64,000 bases of DNA from Dyella_B jejuensis (GCF_044904675.1 NZ_JADIKJ010000015.1:248001-312000), one strand, 5' to 3'; shown: positions 1-7,827, counted from the first letter of the stretch. Notes: generated by a model from the letters alone, not told the origin. Translations and numbers: made by a program.

Positions 1-364
1 AGGTGCGCAGCGTGGCGAGCAACACATCCGGGTCGACCGGATGGATAAGGTAAGCATCGGCGCCGGCATCCAGGCCAGTGATCAGGTCGCCGGTTGCGAT
101 CGAGGCCGCTGACACATGGATGACGGGAAGGAGCGCCGTCTTCGCCGTCGCGCGCAAGTGGCGCACGATATCGAAGCCGCTGGCGTCGGGAAGATTGACG
201 TCCAGCAACACCGCATCGACGCGATCGCTCTGGATTTTCGCCATGCCCTCGGTCCCGGTGCCGGCTTCGAGCACCGAATACCCGTGCTTGTGAAGAATGC
301 GCCGCATGGCATAACGTGTGGCGACGTTATCGTCGACGACAAGCACCTGGATGTCAGGGCACAT
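1..364 (-). CDS. Response regulator receiver protein (partial, 3' end outside window)
   Basis: The first 121 codons of a receiver domain are present; the rest lies beyond base 1. The start ATG (364-362) overlaps the end of the upstream histidine kinase gene by 11 bases, so the two are almost certainly co-translated partners. The reading begins MCPDIQVLVVDDN, giving the acidic pair of the phosphorylation pocket. The phospho-acceptor Asp is in the VLLDVNLPD motif (near residue 54). The usual conserved Lys in the K-P motif is replaced by His (LIHPVDP). I recall that replacement from receivers linked to stressosome modules. The full protein may carry a further output domain (a diguanylate cyclase or a second kinase would be typical), but this cannot be seen here. 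Confidence 0.85.
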   Translation of the reverse strand, partial: MCPDIQVLVVDDNVATRYAMRRILHKHGYSVLEAGTGTEGMAKIQSDRVDAVLLDVNLPDASGFDIVRHLRATAKTALLPVIHVSAASIATGDLITGLDAGADAYLIHPVDPDVLLATLRT

Positions 365-1226
365 GGTTCGACTCCAAGACCAATGCAATAGGAATCAGCA
401 CATAGAAAGTGGAGCCTACTCCCGGTTCGCTCTGCACGCCGACATGGCCGCCGAGAAGTTCCGCGAAGCGCTTGCACAAAGATAACCCCAGGCCGGTTCC
501 GCGCAACCGCTTTTGCACCGGCGAATCCACCTGGACGAAATCCTCGAATAGATGTTCGTGCATCTCGGCCGGGATGCCTATCCCGGTATCTTTCACCGCG
601 AAGCGAACCTCGTCGCGTCCCTCCAGGCGCACGGATACCCGCACCTCGCCCCTGGCGGTGAACTTCAGCGCGTTCGCAATGTAGTTGCGCAGGATTTGCG
701 CCAGCTTCTTGTCATCGGTATACAGGCGCGGCAAGCCTTCAGGCTCTTCGAAAATCAAATCGACCGCGGTCGTGTCGACGATAGGACGGAACATGCCGCG
801 CAACGCCGCGAACAAATCGATCATGTCGAACCAGGCCGGCGAGATCGTAATGCGGCCAGCCTCGATTTTGGCCAGGTCGAGAAGATCGTCCACCATGTCT
901 CTCAATTCGCGCGCGGCCGAACTGATGAGTCCGACCTGGGTGCGTTGCTCCGCGGCGAGAGGACCGTCCAGCTCATCGGCAAGCAGGCGCGTCATGCTCA
1001 AAATCGAACCCAATGGCGTGCGAAACTCGTGACTCATGTACGAGAGAAAACGGCTTTTGAGATCCGAGGCTTGCCGTAGCTGCTCGGCCTGGACGTCCAA
1101 TTCGGCGTACAACGCCAAGACGCCCTGGTTGGTTTCGTTGAGTTCGTCGCGCAGCGACGCGACTTCCGCCCGAAGCCGCTCCAATTCGCCGCCTGCCGTC
1201 TCGTTAGTTTGACTGGACATGGGCAT
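354..1226 (-). CDS. Soluble sensor histidine kinase of the stressosome module
   Basis: A 290-residue histidine kinase without membrane segments. Residues 12-58 look like a coiled coil (a LERLRAEVASLRDEL pattern). The DHp domain follows with phospho-acceptor His66 in the HEFRTPL motif. The HATPase domain has an N box around Asn185, a G1 box DTGIGIP (213-219) and a G2 box GTGLGL. There is no PAS, GAF or periplasmic sensor domain, so input probably comes through protein contacts, plausibly from RsbT or the phosphatase fusion encoded just upstream. The start used overlaps the fusion gene by 23 bases; an ATG two codons later (1220) is equally possible. The receiver protein encoded next is the likely partner. 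Confidence 0.88.
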   Translation of the reverse strand: MPMSSQTNETAGGELERLRAEVASLRDELNETNQGVLALYAELDVQAEQLRQASDLKSRFLSYMSHEFRTPLGSILSMTRLLADELDGPLAAEQRTQVGLISSAARELRDMVDDLLDLAKIEAGRITISPAWFDMIDLFAALRGMFRPIVDTTAVDLIFEEPEGLPRLYTDDKKLAQILRNYIANALKFTARGEVRVSVRLEGRDEVRFAVKDTGIGIPAEMHEHLFEDFVQVDSPVQKRLRGTGLGLSLCKRFAELLGGHVGVQSEPGVGSTFYVLIPIALVLESNHVP

Positions 1227-2226
1227 TCCCCAAAGGGAGAACCAAAATGGTCACGTCATCCGTGCGACGGCGAAAATCGCGATGCAACAGTGCCGCGATG
1301 ACAGCGGGATGCTTGTGCCCCAGTCCGGGATAGTCCGTGATGTTCCATCGGGATTGCAGGCCGTCGCTATGCAAGATCAGAAGATTTCCTGCCACCTGCG
1401 TATAACTGAAACACTGCGCCTTGCGGTGGTTGACGCCGAGGATGCCCGGCATGGAAACGAGGCCGCGCGACACACCGGCGCCAAGCAACCGGGCTGCAAT
1501 GTTACCTACGCCGGCGAAGTGCAAGGTGGCGTCATGGCCCGTATAGCGGGCCACCGCCGCGGCGCCGCCGCGCGTACCCGTCATCGCTGCATGCAACGCT
1601 TGCAGGAGCGCCGGCGGATCCCCGAAGGGGGAACGCAAGAAAGCGTCTACGCCGGCCTTCGCTGCGTACTCGGCTTCCGGCCCATGCCCCAGGCCGTCGA
1701 TAACCACCGCACTGACGTTCCCGTCCGCCAGGGCGACCTGCCATGCATCGCCACAGGCGCTGCTTCCGTGCAACGCATACTGGCAGACGCCCAGCGCCAT
1801 GTCCTGCACAGGCGCCCTGCCGTCGTAGATCCTCGAAAGGATCACCGATCCACGCACGTCGCTGTAGGCATCGAAGACAGATGCCTGCCGCACCACCGCT
1901 CCCAAGCCGATGCCTTGGGTACCTTGGGTAGAAAACCCGTCAGCCACGCACGTACCGAGGTCAAGTCCCGGTCCCTTGTCAACGGCCAACAACTCGACCC
2001 CGACCTCGTTACCGGGAACCCGCTGCAGATAGAGTTCGCCTCCGCCGGCATGCTTGATCATGTTGCTCGCCAGCTCCGTGGCCGATAACGCGACGCGCCC
2101 GGCATCCGTGTCGGAGAGGCCGATCCGCTGGGCGAGGTGTTGCGCCGCTCGCCGCACATGCCCTACTTGACTGACGTCTTCGACCGTCAGGATGGCGGTC
2201 GGGCCCCCGCCGACAGTCATGCCCAT
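1204..2226 (-). CDS. ATPase-fold / PP2C (SpoIIE) phosphatase fusion, RsbX-like
   Basis: A 340-residue protein with two modules. Residues 10-135 form an RsbT/RsbW-type HATPase fold: N box Glu51/Asn55, G1 box DKGPG at 83-87, G2-like GTQGIGLG near 102-109. Residues 145-335 form a PP2C/SpoIIE phosphatase with the metal-binding acidic residues at Asp160 (CGDAW), Asp177 (IDGLGHG), Asp288 (HSDG) and Asp323-Asp324 (TDDVT). In Bacillus stressosomes RsbX dephosphorylates RsbR and RsbS; the phosphatase half here is the natural counterpart. The ATPase half may bind nucleotide or RsbS-like partners, but its kinase activity is unknown. The start overlaps the end of rsbT by 10 bases. Confidence 0.85.
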   Translation of the reverse strand: MGMTVGGGPTAILTVEDVSQVGHVRRAAQHLAQRIGLSDTDAGRVALSATELASNMIKHAGGGELYLQRVPGNEVGVELLAVDKGPGLDLGTCVADGFSTQGTQGIGLGAVVRQASVFDAYSDVRGSVILSRIYDGRAPVQDMALGVCQYALHGSSACGDAWQVALADGNVSAVVIDGLGHGPEAEYAAKAGVDAFLRSPFGDPPALLQALHAAMTGTRGGAAAVARYTGHDATLHFAGVGNIAARLLGAGVSRGLVSMPGILGVNHRKAQCFSYTQVAGNLLILHSDGLQSRWNITDYPGLGHKHPAVIAALLHRDFRRRTDDVTILVLPLGNAHVQSN

Positions 2227-2621
2227 TGGGTAATGGTCACGCGCGTCCCTGCGCCCGGTGCGCTATCGAGCTCAAACTCGCTGACCAGCCTTTTGGCGCC
2301 GGTCAATCCCAAGCCAAGGCCGCCACCGGTGGTCCAGCCATCGGTCATGGCCTTTTGTATGTCGGCAATTCCAGGGCCTTTATCACGAAAGTGCAGCCGC
2401 AGACCGCGCCGCCCGTTCTCTTCCAGCAGCGTCCAGTCCATGTCGCCACCGCGTCCGTAGATGACGGTATTGCGCGCCAGCTCGCTCGCTGCGGTAACGA
2501 GTTTGGTCTGATCCACCAACCGCAGGCCACAGGTCTGCGCAAGCCGCCGAACCGCTTGCCGCGCCAGCACCACATCCTGCTCGACACGAATAGAATGGGT
2601 CCCCTGTTCCAGGACCGTCAT
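2217..2621 (-). CDS. rsbT: RsbT serine/threonine kinase (stressosome)
   Basis: At 134 residues this matches the size of Bacillus RsbT. It is a single GHKL ATPase domain with N box Glu47/Asn51 (SELARNT), G1 box DKGPGI (80-85) and a glycine-rich G2 box GGGLGLGL (99-106). RsbT kinases phosphorylate the STAS domains of RsbR and RsbS in the stressosome and are then released to act on a downstream partner. In Bacillus that partner is the RsbU phosphatase. No RsbU is seen here, so the fusion protein or histidine kinase encoded immediately downstream are the candidates. The start overlaps the rsbS stop by four bases (ATGA), indicating translational coupling. Confidence 0.92.
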   Translation of the reverse strand: MTVLEQGTHSIRVEQDVVLARQAVRRLAQTCGLRLVDQTKLVTAASELARNTVIYGRGGDMDWTLLEENGRRGLRLHFRDKGPGIADIQKAMTDGWTTGGGLGLGLTGAKRLVSEFELDSAPGAGTRVTITQWA

Positions 2622-2980
2622 AGGTTTCTCACGTGCTCGCGCAAAATCGCCATCCCGCGCTCGACGTTCAACGCGGTCTTGACGCCGGGAAGGGTGAGGC
2701 CTAATTCGACCAGGGTTATTGCCACGGCCGGCTGCATGCCGACCAGTACGGTCTGCGCATCCATGATGCGCGACAAGCCCGAGATGTTGCCGATCATGCG
2801 CCCGACAAACGAATCGACGATGTCGAGCGCCGAAATGTCGATCAACACGCCGCTGGCGGACGTCTCGCTGATGCGCTGGGACAAGTCGTCCTGCAACGCC
2901 AGGGCAAGTTGATCATGCATGTCGACCTGGATCGTTACCAGCAAACAATCACCCATGCGCAAGATGGGAATACGATCCAT
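2618..2980 (-). CDS. rsbS: RsbS STAS-domain stressosome scaffold protein
   Basis: A 120-residue protein consisting of one STAS domain. The phosphorylatable serine of RsbS proteins corresponds to Ser57 in the conserved stretch LDIVDSFVGR. RsbS builds the stressosome core with RsbR and holds RsbT until phosphorylated. The ATG at 2980 lies two bases after the rsbR stop and has an AGGAAGG-type ribosome binding site inside the end of rsbR. An in-frame open stretch extends upstream to 3337, but it lies entirely inside rsbR, and the RsbS fold begins at MDRIPIL, so the short form is chosen. Confidence 0.92.
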   Translation of the reverse strand: MDRIPILRMGDCLLVTIQVDMHDQLALALQDDLSQRISETSASGVLIDISALDIVDSFVGRMIGNISGLSRIMDAQTVLVGMQPAVAITLVELGLTLPGVKTALNVERGMAILREHVRNL

Positions 2981-2982
2981 GC

Positions 2983-3840
2983 TTAAACCTTCCTGCTGAC
3001 GGCAAACCCGGTTCGGCCCAGTGCCAAGGCCAAGGCATCGGCCAGATTCGCCTTGGTGATGACGCCCTGCAAGTCCAGGCCCAGGTGCACGATCGTCTGG
3101 GCAATCTGTGGGCGCACGCCACTGATGATGCAGTCGGCTCCCATCAGGCGAATGGCCGTCACCGTCTTCAAAAGATGCTGTGCGACCAGGGTATCGACGG
3201 TCGGTACGCCAGTGATGTCGATGATCGCGATTTCCGAGCCGGTATCGGCAATGCGCTGGAGCAGGGATTCCATCACCACCTGGGTACGCTGCGAATCGAG
3301 GGTGCCGATCATCGGCAACGCCAGCACGCCGTCCCACAGTTTCACGACCGGGGTCGAAAGCTCGAGCAACTCTTCTTGCTGCCGCTTGATGACCGCTTCG
3401 CGCGATTTCTGGTAGGTGCGGACGGTGTGCAACCCCAATGCATCAATCAGTCCGGAGATCTCCCACAGCTGCTCTATCAGCTGGTTTTGATCTTTTGCGT
3501 ACTCTTGTTGCAGCAGGGGAAATAGCGGCTTCTTCAACGAAAAAATAAAGCCGGCCGTTTCCTGGGAATCGAAGCCCTTGACCGCGCGGTTGTGCGACAA
3601 GGCTTCCAGAAAGGCCCGCACATCGTCCCAGGATGGATCGCTCAGGCCTTTGCCGCCGCTTGCATCCAGCCCATCCACGAAAAGGTGCAGAAACTGTGAC
3701 GTCTCCTTGTGAAACTCATCGTTGCTCGACCTGACGTCGCCGCGGGAGCCCAGGGCTTCCAGATTGTTACGCCACTGTTGGAGCAATTCGGATTCGTTGT
3801 GACGAATGATGTCCGTGGTGCGCTTTTCGATTGACGCCAT
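2983..3840 (-). CDS. rsbR: RsbR-type stressosome sensor with RsbRD-like N-terminus
   Basis: A 285-residue protein. Residues 1-150 form an all-helical sensor domain like that of RsbRD proteins (ELLQQWRNNLEAL start, no obvious haem ligand pattern). A linker helix (148-165) is followed by a C-terminal STAS domain (166-285) with the RsbR hallmarks VVKLWDGVLALPMIGT and IDITGVPTVDT. Thr217 aligns with the Bacillus RsbR phosphosite Thr205; the Thr171 position aligns with Ser183 (alignment from memory). It would sense an intracellular or relayed stress signal and assemble with RsbS. It is the first gene of the operon, starting at ATG 3840 behind a weak AAGG site. Confidence 0.9.
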   Translation of the reverse strand: MASIEKRTTDIIRHNESELLQQWRNNLEALGSRGDVRSSNDEFHKETSQFLHLFVDGLDASGGKGLSDPSWDDVRAFLEALSHNRAVKGFDSQETAGFIFSLKKPLFPLLQQEYAKDQNQLIEQLWEISGLIDALGLHTVRTYQKSREAVIKRQQEELLELSTPVVKLWDGVLALPMIGTLDSQRTQVVMESLLQRIADTGSEIAIIDITGVPTVDTLVAQHLLKTVTAIRLMGADCIISGVRPQIAQTIVHLGLDLQGVITKANLADALALALGRTGFAVSRKV

Positions 3841-4591
3841 GGTGAGTGCCTTTACTCGAGGAGACTTATCATGACGCGAGCGCTTACGTGTGGGAATAGT
3901 ACGAACGCAACGGTTCTACGCCCACGCCCTCTTAACGGGACGGCATGAAAGGCGCACTCTAGGGATGCTCTGGTCAATGCTACGTAGGCGTCACCAGCTC
4001 TGTCTGTTCGCAGACCATAGGTTCGTCGGCGAAGGCAGACTGGCCGTCTGTCGAGACGACGGGCCGAAGGGATGCGGACAGACAGAGCTGGCCCCAACAT
4101 GTTGAATTTAAAGCGATGGGGTGATGACCAGAAGGCACGCAGAGTGCGCCGCGCGGCTTGGCAAGACGGCCAGTCTTCCCGGCGCCGCACAACACACTCT
4201 GCGAGCCTTCTGGTCATCATGCCGCCTGCGTAGCATTGACCAGAGCATCCCTAGCAAGGCGTTCGTCAAGCGCACGGCCACAAAGGCTGAAGGTCAGGCC
4301 AAAACGCTTCGTGGCACATGGCCACTCATCTTTCCGCATGCTGACGAAAGCATTCGCGCATGCAATACCCGGCGTCCGCACACGCGCGCACACGCCGGGT
4401 CGATATAAACGGGGATGCCGGGGGTCCAGTGGCTTTCGGGCCCTTGCTCAGAACGCCTGGTTGAAGCCCGCGACCTTTCAGCGCTATCAACGAGCGCGCG
4501 CACGGCATTTGCATTGCGCACATCGCTTCAGGCACGCACCCCGGCTATCGGGATGGAAAAACGAACGGGCGCGGGCGCGCGCCCGCAAGGT
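3841..4591. other. Long non-coding region upstream of the rsb operon
   Basis: This stretch lies between the start of rsbR and the stop of the last exporter gene, both on the minus strand. It should therefore hold the rsb promoter and the 3' end of the exporter transcript. No convincing protein gene is seen. It contains the nested inverted-repeat element at 3959-4254 and a 9-base inverted repeat acccggcgt/acgccgggt (4367-4375 and 4392-4400). A GC-only hairpin (gggcgcg/cgcgccc, about 4566-4585) lies just past the exporter stop and could stop transcription weakly, since no T tract follows it. I could not assign a confident promoter. Confidence 0.6.
3959..4254. repeat. 296-bp nested inverted-repeat element (MITE-like or structured leader)
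   Basis: Terminal inverted repeats of 32 bases at 3959-3990 and 4223-4254 match at 31 of 32 positions; both ends read CTAGGGATGC towards the inside. Two hairpins sit inside them. One has 14-base perfect arms at 3994-4007 and 4078-4091. The other has 24-base arms with one mismatch at 4123-4146 and 4195-4218. The loops of the two hairpins are themselves complementary: agactggccgtct at 4037-4049 against 4164-4176. No protein gene is evident. A non-autonomous mobile element is the simplest reading. A structured RNA leader of the rsb operon is the alternative, because the element lies upstream of rsbR. Confidence 0.75.
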
Positions 4592-5908
4592 TCACAGTTC
4601 GCGCAATGCCGTAGTTACCGGCAACCGCGCCGCACGCACCGCCGGAAACAGGCCGCCGACGAAGCCGATCGCCAGCGCCCATTTCAAGCCTTGCCAGAGC
4701 AACTCGGGCGAGACCTTGAAGGCGAACGTCAATTGCCCGACCGTGCCAGCCGCCATGGTCGATGCGGTATAGCCGTTGAACACGAGCCACGCTACCAGTC
4801 CGCCAAGCAGCCCGCCGAGCAGGGCCAGCAGCATGGTTTCCAGCATGATCGCGATCACTACGGGGGGGCCGCGAAAGCCGATCGCCCGCAAGGTCGCGAT
4901 CTCGCGCGCCCGCGAGGCCACCGCCGCGAACATGGTGTTGAGGGCGCCGAATACGGCACCGATCGCCATGATCAGGCCTACCGTGATCCCCATGATCCGC
5001 ATGACTTTGCTCATGCCTTCGGATTGCTTGCCAAAGTAATCCAGCGTGGTGTCGGTATCCACCTTCAGGCGCGGATCGGCGGCCAGCGCGGCCTTGAATG
5101 CAGCGTAGGCGCCCGGGCCAGTCAGCTTGACCGTTACCGATGCGCGGCTGCTGCCGCGGCGGTAGGTGGAAGCGACTGTGTCGGCATCGCCCCAGATTTC
5201 CGAATCCAGCGCATCGTTGGAAGCGAAGACCCCGACCACCGTCCACTCCTGGTTGCCCAGCTTGACCTGATGACCGGGTTGCAGCCCCGCGAACTGCCGT
5301 TGCGCGCCCTGGCCTACATCCAGCTCGCGCATCCCTGGCGTGAATTTGCGTCCGGCAATGATCTTCAGATGCGGACGAACGGCCCAGGCCTGCTCGCCAA
5401 CACCACGCAATTGCACGCTGCCCTCTTCATCCGGCGCCCCGCCTTTGACCGGAAGATTCGCGGCCACCACGATTTCCGGCGAAGCGATCGGCTTGCCCTG
5501 GCTGTCGCGCGCGATGCCGGGGGCCTGCGGCACCACGACCACGCTGTCGTGCTCCATCACCGACATTACCTCGCTGGCCGATCCACCGCGCATCACGATG
5601 GCGGTATCGTCGCTGCCGGTCTTGCGCAAGGTCTGCGCATAACCGTCGCCCATCGCCAGCAGCGCTACCAACACGCCAACGACGCCCGCGATACCGACAA
5701 TCACCACCGATGACGAGCCCAGCCGCTGCCGCAGCGTGCTCAGGCCGACCGCCGTGACCGAGGCCGCCTGGCGACCGCGCCGGGTGAGCAGCATCCACGC
5801 TCCAAACACCACCGCCAGCGCGAGCACCACCGGCCACGATACATACATCCAGATCACCAGGAACGCCGCCAGCACCAGCAAGAGAATCAGATTGAAAATG
5901 ACATTCAT
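4592..5908 (-). CDS. ABC exporter permease (FtsX/MacB type), second permease
   Basis: A 438-residue permease. Two closely spaced hydrophobic segments at the N-terminus (about 4-23 and 25-42) precede the usual FtsX layout: a membrane helix near 68-90, a large periplasmic MacB-like domain (about 92-300) and three C-terminal helices (about 310-430) ending in ALREL. The ATG at 5908 is preceded by GAGGAG eight bases upstream; a longer reading to 5968 runs into the previous gene and is not favoured. It is the last gene of the adaptor-ATPase-permease-permease operon. It should form a heterodimer with the preceding permease, moving a substrate out of the inner membrane or periplasm. The substrate is unknown. 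Confidence 0.88.
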   Translation of the reverse strand: MNVIFNLILLLVLAAFLVIWMYVSWPVVLALAVVFGAWMLLTRRGRQAASVTAVGLSTLRQRLGSSSVVIVGIAGVVGVLVALLAMGDGYAQTLRKTGSDDTAIVMRGGSASEVMSVMEHDSVVVVPQAPGIARDSQGKPIASPEIVVAANLPVKGGAPDEEGSVQLRGVGEQAWAVRPHLKIIAGRKFTPGMRELDVGQGAQRQFAGLQPGHQVKLGNQEWTVVGVFASNDALDSEIWGDADTVASTYRRGSSRASVTVKLTGPGAYAAFKAALAADPRLKVDTDTTLDYFGKQSEGMSKVMRIMGITVGLIMAIGAVFGALNTMFAAVASRAREIATLRAIGFRGPPVVIAIMLETMLLALLGGLLGGLVAWLVFNGYTASTMAAGTVGQLTFAFKVSPELLWQGLKWALAIGFVGGLFPAVRAARLPVTTALREL

Positions 5909-5919
5909 GACATGGCTCC

Positions 5920-7083
5920 TCAGCGTCCGGCCAATGCGTCGACGATGTTCAGGCGCATCGCACGCCATGCCGGCAGGGCGCCGACGATCAACCCGATCGC
6001 CACCATCAGCGCGACGCCCAAGGTCCAGCTGCCGATGCCGACCGTGGGCAGGTTCAGCAAGCCGCCGCTGCCAGCGCTGACACCCGGAATCAGCAGCGCG
6101 GCAAGCGCTATGCCGATCACGCCGCCAAGCAACACCAGCAACAGCGATTCGGCCAGCACCATCGCCAGCACGCCGCGGTTGGAAAAGCCGATCGTCTTGA
6201 GCACCGCCAGTTCCGAAGTGCGTTCGCGCACCGCCTGCATCATGGTGTTGCCGGTCAGCAGCAGCAGCGTAAAGAACACCGCACCCATGATCGAACCTAC
6301 GATCAGCCCGATGTCGGCCAACTGCTTCATCCAGGACGCCGACGCGGCGGCTTCGGTCTGCGTGCGGGTCTCATGATCGGAATTGGTGGAAAGCGCATCA
6401 ATGGCCCTGGCCACCTTGTCGGCCTGGTTCGCGTCGTTCACGCTGACCACGTACCAGCCGACGGTACCGCCGTTGTAAGGCGTGGCTTCGTCGAAGTACT
6501 TCCAGTGCATGAGGATCACCTGGTCGTACCAGCCGGCGCTTTTGTCCTTGGCGTGCATCACGCCCACGATGTCGAAGGTCCAGTTCTTGCTGCCGTCGCG
6601 CAGTGGAAAGATGGTCGATTGCAATGGAATCTGGTCGCCGACTTTCCAATGGTATTTATCCGCCAGCGCCTGGCCGACGATGATGCCGGTTTGCGTGGTG
6701 GCGAAGGCCTTGCGCGCCGCATCGCTGACGTCGACTTCCGGATACTGGTCGATGTAGTTGTCGCTGACCGCGAAACTGAAGATCTGGTTGTGCGGATCCT
6801 GGTAGGCACCACCGAACCAGTTCGCATAGGCCACCGCTTTCACGCCGGGCACGCGCTCGATCTGCCCGCCCAGCCCTTGCGGCAAGGTCTGGATGAAGGA
6901 CAGCTTGGACCCGGTCTGCAGGCGCCGCGCGCCGTTCGCGCTGGCACCGGCCTGGTCGAAGGAAGTACGCACCGCATCCAGCATGCCGAACAGCAGGAAC
7001 GCGGCGGCGATCGAGACCAGGGTAAGCAGCGTGCGGGTCTTGCGCCGGAACAGCGCGGCCCAGATCAGATGGAAATATTTCAT
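5920..7083 (-). CDS. ABC exporter permease (FtsX/MacB type), first permease
   Basis: A 387-residue inner-membrane permease starting MKYFHLIWAALFRRKTRT, the positively charged entry typical of FtsX-family proteins. One membrane helix (about 18-38) is followed by a periplasmic MacB_PCD-like domain (about 40-250). The final third holds three hydrophobic helices (around 265-290, 312-338 and 350-378). It is encoded 57 bases after the ATPase gene and 11 bases before the second permease gene. The family includes MacB, LolC/E and FtsX, which couple ATP hydrolysis to mechanical work on periplasmic partners rather than forming a channel. Confidence 0.88.
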   Translation of the reverse strand: MKYFHLIWAALFRRKTRTLLTLVSIAAAFLLFGMLDAVRTSFDQAGASANGARRLQTGSKLSFIQTLPQGLGGQIERVPGVKAVAYANWFGGAYQDPHNQIFSFAVSDNYIDQYPEVDVSDAARKAFATTQTGIIVGQALADKYHWKVGDQIPLQSTIFPLRDGSKNWTFDIVGVMHAKDKSAGWYDQVILMHWKYFDEATPYNGGTVGWYVVSVNDANQADKVARAIDALSTNSDHETRTQTEAAASASWMKQLADIGLIVGSIMGAVFFTLLLLTGNTMMQAVRERTSELAVLKTIGFSNRGVLAMVLAESLLLVLLGGVIGIALAALLIPGVSAGSGGLLNLPTVGIGSWTLGVALMVAIGLIVGALPAWRAMRLNIVDALAGR

Positions 7084-7140
7084 GGAAAATCCTCCGCGAG
7101 GTCCTTGCCCTTTCGAACGAAGCGCTTGCAGGGTGATGCG

Positions 7141-7827
7141 TTACGCGAGCGCCTGCTCGACCAGGGTGCCCTTGTCCAGGTGCAAGGTTTGGTCGGCGTA
7201 TTCGGCGGCCTTCGGATCGTGCGTCACCATCACGATGGTCTTGCCATGTTCGCGATTGAGCTGGCGCAGCAGGCCAAGCACTTCCTCCGCCGACTGGCGG
7301 TCCAGGTCGCCGGTTGGCTCGTCACAGACCAGCAGGTTGGGGTCGGACACGATCGCGCGCGCGATCGCCACCCGCTGTTGCTGCCCGCCGGAGAGTTCGG
7401 CCGGCTTGTGCGAGGCGCGCTCGGCCAGGCCCACCAGTTGCAAGGCAATGGATGCGTTCTTGCGGCGTTGCGCCGCTGAAAGCCTGGTCAACAGCAGCGG
7501 CAGCTCGACGTTCTTTTGCGCGCTGAGCATCGGCATCAGGTTATAGAACTGGAATACGAAGCCCACGTTCGCGGCGCGCCAGCGCGCCAGCGCACCGGCG
7601 CCCAGCTGGTCGATGCGCTGGCCGGCCACGGCAATGCTGCCGCCAGTGGGCGTATCCAACCCGCCCAGCAGATTCAGCAAGGTGGTCTTGCCCGAACCCG
7701 ATGGCCCCATCAAGGCGAGGAAATCGCCTTCGGCAATGTTGAGGTTGATGTGATGCAGCACTTCGACTCTTTGCTTGCCGCGTTCGTAAATCTTGGAAAG
7801 ATCGCGGATCTCGATCAACGTACCCAT
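7141..7827 (-). CDS. ABC transporter ATP-binding protein (MacB/LolD class)
   Basis: A 228-residue ATPase with Walker A GPSGSGKTTLL, Q-loop FVFQFYNLMP, signature LSGGQQQRVAIARA, Walker B LLVCDEPTGDLD and the H-loop in VMVTHD. The CDEPTGDLD form is typical of the LolD/MacB/FtsE class. The ATG at 7827 is chosen because GGAGG lies eight bases upstream; a GTG three codons earlier (7836) would overlap that site. It powers the two permeases encoded downstream. The pairing with an HlyD-like adaptor encoded upstream points to a tripartite exporter that could reach TolC, although no outer-membrane factor gene is in the window. Confidence 0.93.
   Translation of the reverse strand: MGTLIEIRDLSKIYERGKQRVEVLHHINLNIAEGDFLALMGPSGSGKTTLLNLLGGLDTPTGGSIAVAGQRIDQLGAGALARWRAANVGFVFQFYNLMPMLSAQKNVELPLLLTRLSAAQRRKNASIALQLVGLAERASHKPAELSGGQQQRVAIARAIVSDPNLLVCDEPTGDLDRQSAEEVLGLLRQLNREHGKTIVMVTHDPKAAEYADQTLHLDKGTLVEQALA

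Noticed and set aside
3871..3948. Small 25-codon frame with an AGGAG site eight bases before its ATG, on the plus strand opposite the rsb leader
   Set aside because: No recognisable pattern, composition like the surrounding non-coding DNA, and no neighbour that would need it.
3953..4260. aaggcg on both sides of the inverted-repeat element as a target-site duplication
   Set aside because: The copies are not directly adjacent to the repeat ends at equal distance, so a duplication cannot be claimed.
4566..4585. GC-only hairpin after the last exporter gene as a terminator
   Set aside because: No T tract follows and the alternating gc sequence can pair in several registers; kept only as a note.
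4415..5713. 432-residue frame on the plus strand over the exporter permease
   Set aside because: Antisense to a well-supported permease gene; no motif.
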